Below, piece after piece: positions 56,678-64,000 of a DNA stretch of 64,000 nucleotides. Source of the DNA: Limonium bicolor (lineage: Eukaryota > Streptophyta > Magnoliopsida > Caryophyllales > Plumbaginaceae). The stretch spans positions 37,587,030 to 37,651,029 of the forward strand of contig CM041780.1 in assembly GCA_023374045.1 (NCBI GenBank), read 5' to 3'. Position 1 is the stretch's first letter, and every line of letters starts with the position of its first letter. Under the pieces are notes generated by a model. That model was not told where the DNA came from. It made no database searches and was given only the letters and a program-made list of their open reading frames with translations. Position numbers and translations under genes: made by a program.

Positions 56678-58190
56678 TGATAAGCCACAGACTCATCATA
56701 TTTTATGCATTAGATTTAGGAGTATATTAATCTAAATAAGTTTAAATAGATGTTATTTATGTTATATTATGTGTTAAAGTATGTTACTTGTACAGACTTA
56801 GTTTTTTGAGCTTTTTATGCAAGGAACGAATTCCTAGGCAAAAATATAAGTGATGCCAGACATGAAGCCGGATGTCTCCTGCACAGCATAGGCCTGGAGC
56901 AGAAAAGGAGCCATACCTGGTACGTTGCCGAGTACATCCTATCTGGCACATATGTGAAAAGTAGCCACGGTTGACCAAGCGGTGGCAGTTATTTACGGTT
57001 GACATTTTGACCATTGTCAGGTATGGTGCATGACGTATCCTGTCTGGCCTAAGCAACGTTTCACCTGGCAGTTTTGACCGTTAATGATTTCTCACATTTA
57101 ACACGTGGTGCCGGATGACTTTCACCCGGCATGCCACCCGGCACATGGAGTTGTTATTGCCTATAAATAGGACGAAGGGTTGTATCAAAAGTTACATTCC
57201 AACACCCTTATACACTCCATTCACAACTCCATTTCCGCCCCACTCCATTGTTGGTGTCCAAGGAAATTCTGCAGATCCGTCCACGCGAAGAGAAGAAGAA
57301 GATCTTGTCAGGTTAAGGCTATGACCATTCCTTCTCCTCTTGTATTCTCTTCTTGTTATTGGGTGGATGGTGAAGTAGAATTCCTTGTTGGTTCTTTGGT
57401 TAGGGATAATCTTCCTTGTAATTACTCTTATAGTTATTATTAAGAGTGCAAGTTTCGTCAACTAAGGTTTTGGTCTTCATCCAAGCAGATTGAGATCACT
57501 ACTTATTCTTCTTTCTTCTAAATTCTATTTGAGGTTCACAAGACAAAAGTAGAATGGGTTAAGGGGCCTTAGTGGTCTTCGACGGTGTTGTTCTGAAAAG
57601 TGGGCAACATGACTGAAGATTGGAATTAATCTGTCATTCTCCATTATCTTGTTCGTTTTTTAGGCATGAGATATGCATGGAGCAAAATTTGGGTAGTGAG
57701 TCCAGTTGTCAGACCAGAAACATGAAGTACCATTCACAACTTGAAAGGTGCCGGGTGTGATGCCTGGTGGTTTATGTCCGGCACATTCAAAGAATTTTAA
57801 GGTGTCGTGCATCTCTTGTCCGGCATGACATCCAGGAAGTCATTTTGCCAGATAAATTTTAAAACATTGTGGTTTGGCTTATAACTATACTTGTCCTTAC
57901 ATTGAATATCATCCCGAGTCAAAGTTAGACTATTTATTTAGTAGTTTAGTTTAGTTGTTATTTTCAATTCCCTCCTGTTTTAGAATAGGTTTTTACCAGG
58001 ATTAGGACTGATTTTCTAATAAGTCCCTTGGGTTTGAAACTCTTGGTCGTAATTTGCTTACGCTATATTCTGACCGGGATTTTTGCTACCTGTATAGAGT
58101 TGTAGGATTATTTTAGTTATTCTTTTATTCTTTTATTTATTCTTTTATTTATTCTTTTGTACATTCTTTCCCCCTAAAAATTCCTTGTTA
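56678..58190 (+). repeat. Athila-like 3' LTR (about 1.5 kb)
   Basis: It starts TGATAAGCCACAG. TATAAATAG at 57162-57170 is a good promoter box. GC-rich CCGGCA words occur at 56860-57145 and 57750-57850. U5-type text (57960-58150) ends in T-rich repeats 'ttcttttatttattc'. The 3' terminus is not a clear CA end, so it may be clipped where it meets B2. Confidence 0.6.
57162..57170 (+). promoter_or_regulatory. TATA box of Athila-like LTR
   Basis: TATAAATAG in GC-richer surroundings, followed at about 30 bp by a likely start region and a CA-rich leader. Confidence 0.6.
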
Positions 58191-58196
58191 GCAAGG

Positions 58197-58640
58197 TTCG
58201 TGGGCACGGACAAAAACAAATTTGACCTAATTCTGCCTCTGAAACCCTAGTTTAGGTAGTTTTAATTTTTACTTTAATTTTCTGTCAAAAAGAGTTAAAA
58301 AATTAAAAAGAATCAGAAGTGCGCACTTAGGTTAAAACGACTCGTAATAAGCCGTAATTAAACTAAGTAGAGGAAAAATGACTTCTAGGGGTTATGAAAG
58401 TAATTGAACCTTGATTAAGTCGAATATCAAGCCCCCGAACCCGAACTCTCCTTTCCTAATTTGATCTAGGTTAAAATTAGGTGGCGACTCATAATAGGTT
58501 CCAGTGAGCTAGCTTAAGTTTTAATAATTATGGTTATATGACTTAGTTATTAAACCTAGGTTCTAAGTGGACCTAAAACCCGATCAGTTCCTAGTCAACT
58601 CGAATCAACATAGGATGGGGTTTGAAAATCGAGGCTCACA
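58197..58640 (+). repeat. B2 5' LTR, 3' part only
   Basis: Matches B1 34162-34605 to the terminal GAGGCTCACA. The upstream 1.3 kb is missing where the Athila-like LTR begins. Confidence 0.85.
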
Positions 58641-58643
58641 GAC

Positions 58644-58662
58644 TGACGACTCTGCTGGGGAC
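58644..58662 (+). other. B2 primer-binding site (tRNA unassigned)
   Basis: TGACGACTCTGCTGGGGAC lies 3 bp after the LTR end. It resembles the TGGCGACTC.GCTGGGGA-type sites of Tat/Ogre-like gypsy elements; the tRNA was not determined. Confidence 0.6.
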
Positions 58663-59876
58663 AAACTCTTAATTTTAACTTGTTTAATTTTAAGAAAAAG
58701 GGCTTAACTCGAAAAATTGTTTATTTATGGGTTTATTACTTTGTTTGTTTACTTTCGTGCGTACTTTAATTTTCTGCACCTTTGCATCATATGAGAGCGA
58801 GGGTCCACGCACACCGATTTCACCCCGCGACCAGTTTGAGGGTCCCCTGTCAGGGACTCACACCTTTTAGGTGATGTGAATAAGTGGGGGAAAAGAGGAG
58901 GGTGTTGTCCAATCACGCCCCCTTAATACCTGGGCCTTTACCCCAAGCATTTTCCTGGCAGTGTCCTTACCTAGCCTTGTTTGGTCATCCAAAGACCCGA
59001 CCGTAGACGCACACCTTTAGGAGATGTGAAAAAAGTGGGGAAACCCAAAGAGACTAGCGTGGAAGCCCTATTCATTGGCGGTGACCAAGGCCCATGCCTT
59101 AAGCACCTCTCCGGATCGATCCATACCTGGTTTGATTTAAACTTCTAGTGAGGACATGTTGAATTTGTGTGGACTGTGTTTGCTTGTATGATCGGCCCAC
59201 TACCCAGCGTAGAGATTGATAAGAACTTCTCCTATATCAACCTAACCCAACCCGAATTGGCAACTCTATTTGTTTGCGGCCCAGAGGCCCTGTTTGGTTT
59301 AATATGTGAGTCGTTCGGGCTTCGGCCCAAAAGCCTAGACTAAGGTGATTTCTCTTCCAGCCCAATTTGAATTATCCAATTAGTTTTAGGCCCATAAAAA
59401 GAAATCCACCTAAACTTGAAATATCTCACAAGTCCTGAAAATAAAATCTTTTTCGGCTTAGCAACCATCTTCTCTGACCCAAAATAAAGTTAGGCCCGTT
59501 TGTGATTTAGGGACCATTCCAGCCCATGTGCTTTACTTCAAGCCCAAACACATTCCGGCCCAAAGACTCATTCTAGTCTAGGTAGACTTCTTATCAGGGC
59601 CCTAGCCTAAAACCCTAGATCTAGGTGTCACCTCTCAGGCCCAATCAAAGACATCTATTTAGATTTCAGTCCAAATTCCAATTCATAGTCTGAAAAATAC
59701 TCCGGCCCAAACACCTCATTTTCTAGGTATCATGGCTCACTTGCTTTCAGTCTAAGCCTGTTCCGGTCTTCAATCTACCTTGTGAAGCGTCATTCTTATC
59801 CCAGTATCATTCAGCCCACTTCCTTTTGTTAGCTACTGATGGACACTTTGAAAACAGGTAGGCCCAAATTCTAAGT
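58663..59876 (+). other. B2 leader, non-coding
   Basis: No gene. It contains two 'acacctttaggagatgtgaa'-like blocks (58860 and 59010) and many 'ggccca' words (59320-59720). The block 59290-59720 aligns with B1 13395-13601 plus 28301-28700. Confidence 0.6.
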
Positions 59877-60772
59877 ATGGCAGAAAGAGGAAATCCAGTC
59901 AACATGGATGCCTAGTTAGCCACAGAATTCAATGGGATGCTGAAAAAGATTGAACGCATGGAGAGGGCCAACAAGCCGGCCGGTTTTGACTACTTTTCCA
60001 CTAGATTATATCCCAATTTTGATCTCCCTCCAAAGTTGAAATTGCCAACACTTCCTCTATACAAAGGTTCCTCCGACCCACAACTTCATTTGGCAATGTT
60101 CGATAGGGAAATGTCCATCCTTTGGCTAAATAACATGCAGAATGCCTAGGTATTTGCTCACTATCTTGATGAGACTCCTCAACATTGGTACATAACTAAA
60201 AGGATAAGTACCAAGACCTACGAGGAGGTTTGTGAAGCTTTTCTGCATCATTTTGAGTACGCTACAAGTTTTGGAGTCACCAGGGCTGATCTTGCAAGCA
60301 CACGACAAATAGAAGGTGAATCAATGTCCGACTTCGTCAAGCGTTGGAGAATGAAGGCAGCTGCTATGCTCACAAAGATGGACAAATAGGAGCAAGTATG
60401 AATGGTAATCGAGAATATGTAGAAGCAATATAATGACAAGCTGAAATTCACATACTTTCCTAATTTCGCTTGCTGATGAGACAATTTGGTGTCCTAGAGG
60501 AATTGATCCATAAGGGAGAATTAAAGCTTGGGAACTCAGAAAACACCGGAAATGGTTTAAGGTTAGAAGCTAGCATACAAAGAGGCATCCAAAAGAGAAC
60601 TAGGCAGCATGAGGTAAACACCATTCAACGGCTAAGAGATTCGGGTTGGGCCATTTGAGCAGTAGAGCCACCTCGAAAGAAACTCTGTTAGAGAGAGTTC
60701 ACAGACATCGGCCCGCCGTTGGGCCAGGCATTCAAAAACCTCCAGGAGTGAAACATGCTACAACCTCTTACC
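59877..60772 (+). pseudogene. B2 gag pseudogene
   Basis: Same family as the B1 gag: 'KPAGFDY', 'LYKGSSDPQLHLAMFDREM' and 'SDFVKRWRMKAAAM' are shared. It lacks about 70 codons near the N-terminus, has an early TAG at 59913 and further stops at about 60147, 60388, 60400 and 60420, then a frameshift near 60470. It breaks off at the A3 insertion where B1 reads 'LLQPLTP'. Non-functional. Confidence 0.75.
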
Positions 60773-63700
60773 TGAAATACCCCAAACCTTGATATGTGGT
60801 TTAAATATCAAACTATGGTATGTAAAGGCTAAAAGTGCCTTAGAAACATCAGTGAATAATTTAAACCATAGTAAAATGCAATAAAGCACTAAGACACAGC
60901 TTGAGCAAAAACATGCTCTAAGCTAGGAGTGAACTTGGTTAGGACCCAAAGAGCATACCAAGACTTAATAATATTCAATTATGATTTAATAAGGCTAATT
61001 AAGTCCTTAGGAAACTTTGGTAGACAGTTAAACCAAATAAAACACAAGAATACACCTTAAAGTCAATAAGAGCAAAAATGTGCTCTAAGCTTGGGATAAA
61101 TTTGTATAAGACCTAATGGTCATACCTATACCTTATAAATATGTTAATGAACATATTAAATCAATTACCAAAGAAAACCAAGCTTGAGAACAAGTTAAAA
61201 CACAAAATGTGCTTTAAGGAGTCTTAAAGCACATTTTTGAAAAATTGTCTTGTAAATGAGCTTTGAATGGCTAGATGTCCATCATTACTCTTTAATTAAC
61301 ATGTGTACTATATAGTATCACATTTGGAAGTCTATATTAATGGGAAATCAAAAATTTCACATCTATGTGCCTTGTTTTAGTGAATAGTAACTTTAATAAG
61401 CTAGTTTGTAACATATGTTGTTATAAGTAATTAAATTGGTCAAAAAAGACTATCATACCCCTAGACTACTAATGGGGGCCGGTTTTTGTTATGGTGAGTC
61501 ACCAACATGTAAAAGAAATCAATTAAGGAAAGGAGAGAAAAGTAAGTAAAGGAAGAAAGTTACTTTATAACATAAATATCTTCCAAAAGCAAACTTACCT
61601 TCTCATTCTCTTCTTCCTTCTCACACGGTTCTTCCTCCCTTCATGCTCTCTTCTACGGTTTGCAATAGTACCACACCAAACTCCATCTTTGATCTCTTGT
61701 AACTCCTAGCTCCATGGTCCAAATTCAATTTCAAGACCATCATTCTTCTAGTTGGAGCAAGCTCTACACCTCTATCTTTCCAAATCTTCAAAAGCCACAT
61801 TTCGGTGCCAAGGAGATTCACCATTGATGGAGCTTGACTTCATCTTTTCACACCTTGTTGTTCTCCCTTGCTTCTAGGTAAGGAATCTCAAAGAAAAATG
61901 ATGTTTCCTCCATGTTTTGTGTTGTCCGAAAATTCACCTCACAATGGTGTTTTTACCTTGTTTGTTTTAGCTTCATTTGAATCTTCCAAGGGCAAGGCGG
62001 AGTCCTTTCTTGATACTCATTCAAGCTCTCTTTACATTCCAAGGTTAAACAATCATTTTAATACCTTAAAACAATATATGTAACTAGGGTTTACAATGAG
62101 ATGAAGCATAATGATTGAATGCTCATTCTATTATTTGTACATTGTTTAGAAGTTGACAAACAACCAAACACCCTACCGGTTTTACAAGGAAACAAGAAAG
62201 AAGTTTGTGAGGAAAAAGAGGTAAACAAACTATCTCAATGTAGTTTAAATGCCTTAGGAAAATGAGCTTGATTTGCTTAATAAAATACCTAAGGAGCCAA
62301 TGGTAAATGACCTAGAGAAATGCTCTCAAGGAGTTTATTAAGGGCATATGTATTGTTGGGTGTATTTGCAGGTCAAAGGCAATATATACATGTGGAAATT
62401 CAGTGTTTAAGTTTAATGTTATTTAAGGGCCTAAGAGCCATGTTATTTAAGGGCTAAGTGCCAAGCAATTTAAGTTTATGCACTATATTGTGATGTAGTG
62501 TAAATTTGGTGAAGTTATGTGTGTGGGAATACTCTTGATGGATTTAGGTGTTCTTGAATGTTTAATGGTGAAAACCATGAGTTTTGGAATGATGATGTGC
62601 TAAGAGAACCCATGGCAAAATTTGTATAATGTATAAGGAGTTTTAAGTACTTAAATGAACTTTGGTGAACTAGGATATGTTAGGAAAGGATAAATGTTTA
62701 CTAAGAAAGAAAACATGTTTTAAGGTGTTCTAAAGTGCTACAAGGACTTTGGTATTGTCTTGGAAGTTCTAGGAATTCAATGAGTGTTTTAGGATGTAAT
62801 AAAGTCTTGGAGAAGTTTGTTTAGGTTTGGGTAATGTTGCTGACTCAAGGGGGAATGCTGTTTAGGTACGGATTTTGCGTACGGCCTTTTCCGCCGTTGT
62901 GCCGGCTTTCGTTCGTCCGACCCGCCGTTTGCGAGCTGCTGTTCCGGAGTAGCGGAAACCACCTTGTATAGTGGTCATTATTGGTGAAATACCACTTAGA
63001 AATCTTAAGGAGAAAACATTCCAAGTGCTAAGAATTTTGTAAGAAATTTGTGAATGATAAGATGATTTTGGTGTGTGATTTAAAGAGTTTAGTACATGGC
63101 TAAAGGTGTGTTTGATGTGCCAAATGATGTTAGAACACATTAGGAGGCTTGAGGAAAAGTTTGGAGAAAATTTGACAAGTTTTGGACAACTTCTGGTGTT
63201 GCCCGACCCAGTGGTCCGACCCTACAGCCGTTGGAGTCTCTGGAATGGTCCGACCCAGATGGTTGGGTCGGACATGGGTCGGACAGGTGTATTTAAAAGA
63301 CGGGAAAAGTTCTGGAACGGTCCGACCCAGTTGTGGGTCGGACGGTGGGTCGGACGGCCCAAAAAAAAATGTTTAAGGTTATAAGATGATGGGGATTATT
63401 AAGTAATGATGTTATAAGATTACTAAGGACAAGTTAAGTGAGTTTTAATGACAATTTAGTGGGGAAAAGTTGTATTAAAATGTAAAAGTAAAACAAGTTA
63501 AAATATGAAGTTATGTAACTAAGTTAACGGGAAAGGTTATAAGCATTAGACTTAAAACAATCATGTTACCCCGATGTTAATAAAAGTACATGTAATGTTA
63601 TCAGTTGTTCGAGAATTGCTCGTGGAACATAAGTGGACGTGATAAAGTGGACTCCGGTGAAAGGTATGGTTTTCTTGCAACCTGTGTCCTACCGGATTAC

Positions 63701-64000
63701 ACCGGCTTGTATGCCAATGTGTTTTTCTGTATGTTTGCCACGTTGTAAGATAAAACATGTAATGAGTTTACAGTAATTCATATATGTGGCGTGTTCAACT
63801 CCGATACCATTTAACCTCGAAGTGTTAACCTTAGTTAACTGAGTCTAGGATCACATGAGAATTTGGTATTCGGATTAAACGGCCCGAACCATGGGGCGTT
63901 CTAACCACGGCTATGCGTGTGTTAATTGTGTGATATGTGTATGTGAATGTAGGGATCTCCCTTGTGTGTTTAACCCAGTTGTAATACTGTATGGTGTGAA
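60773..64000 (+). repeat. A3, A-type LTR, runs off the window
   Basis: Starts TGAAATACCCCAAACC and follows A1 4632 onward closely. It has the U3 hairpin (61205-61238), splice-donor word GTAAGGAA at 61878, two copies of the 24-bp repeat (62424-62470), and a GC-rich cluster (63199-63361) of GTCCGACCC/GGGTCGGAC words. It reaches the part matching A1 about 7830 at the window edge. A 3' end or internal region is not visible. Confidence 0.85.
63199..63361. repeat. GC-rich GTCCGACCC/GGGTCGGAC cluster in A3
   Basis: Three modules, each with forward and inverted words around a short loop ('agatggtt', 'agttgt'). Same LTR position as the clusters of A1, A2 and A4, but different wording. Confidence 0.75.

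Larger units (their letters stand above)
53496..58190 (+). mobile_element. Athila-like gag-only gypsy element, 5' LTR missing
   Basis: The left edge CGGGGACTTAG looks like the tail of an Athila-type primer-site region (usually ...GTTGCCGGGGA), cut by A2. Then come a leader with GC-rich CCGGGT/GGCAC words, a broken gag (54131-55560), a non-coding stretch, a purine-rich end and a 3' LTR (56678-58190). No pol. The right edge meets the shortened B2 LTR. Confidence 0.7.
58191..60772 (+). mobile_element. element B2, second B retroelement copy, interrupted by A3
   Basis: The last 444 bp of its LTR (58197-58640), the primer-site region and the leader (58641-59876) and a broken gag (59877-60772) are left. 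A3 inserted in the gag at 60773. Its leader keeps the sequence into which composite C inserted in B1, so it acts as the empty-site reference. Confidence 0.75.

Overview
The window is plant nuclear DNA from a repeat-rich, gene-poor region. The evidence is a full Ty1/copia element primed by initiator Met-tRNA, several families of very large LTRs (about 3.8-5.7 kb), a TRIM element of a type widespread in flowering plants, gag-only Ty3/gypsy derivatives, a CACTA relic carrying a Ulp1-like gene, and a MULE-like MITE. The species cannot be named from sequence alone. Nearly all of the 64 kb is mobile elements nested inside one another. No rRNA, tRNA or CRISPR array was seen.

Layout. 1-1335: worn LTR fragments. 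1336-4631: a CACTA-like relic with subterminal repeats, a 381-bp MITE and a broken Ulp1-like gene on the minus strand. 4632-13384: element A1 (plus strand), a 4.4-kb LTR plus non-coding internal region (LARD-like), cut off at its 3' side and fused to B1. 13385-34605: B1, a gag-only gypsy element with an intact 3' LTR. B1 is split by a 14.7-kb composite insertion (13602-28295, TSD CTTTT). This composite, C, contains a TRIM that itself holds a 3.8-kb solo LTR (A4), a 483-bp C internal region, and one huge C LTR. The C LTR contains a 4.6-kb young copia element (21401-26008) and, unexpectedly, a gene-like segment encoding a 60-residue homologue of the mitochondrial complex III assembly microprotein brawnin/UQCC6. 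34606-53495: element A2 (minus strand), a LARD with two LTRs; a 5.66-kb solo LTR of another family (E, TSD GATGA) sits in its 3' LTR. 53496-58190: an Athila-like gag-only element. 58191-60772: B2, a second B element with LTR end, primer site and broken gag. 60773-64000: A3, another A-type LTR running off the window.

Order of events can be read from the nesting. B2 and the Athila-like element are old. A2, A1, A3 and B1 came later. C entered B1. The TRIM, solo LTR A4, solo LTR E and copia insertions are later still, and copia is the youngest: its LTRs differ by one substitution and one 2-bp indel.

Only two reading frames look potentially functional: the 1406-codon copia polyprotein and the brawnin-like microprotein. 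The most unusual points are that microprotein inside an LTR, the two outward-facing U3 ends of composite C, GC-rich inverted-repeat clusters built from different words in at least four unrelated element families, and LTR hairpin repeats whose stems vary in a compensating way.
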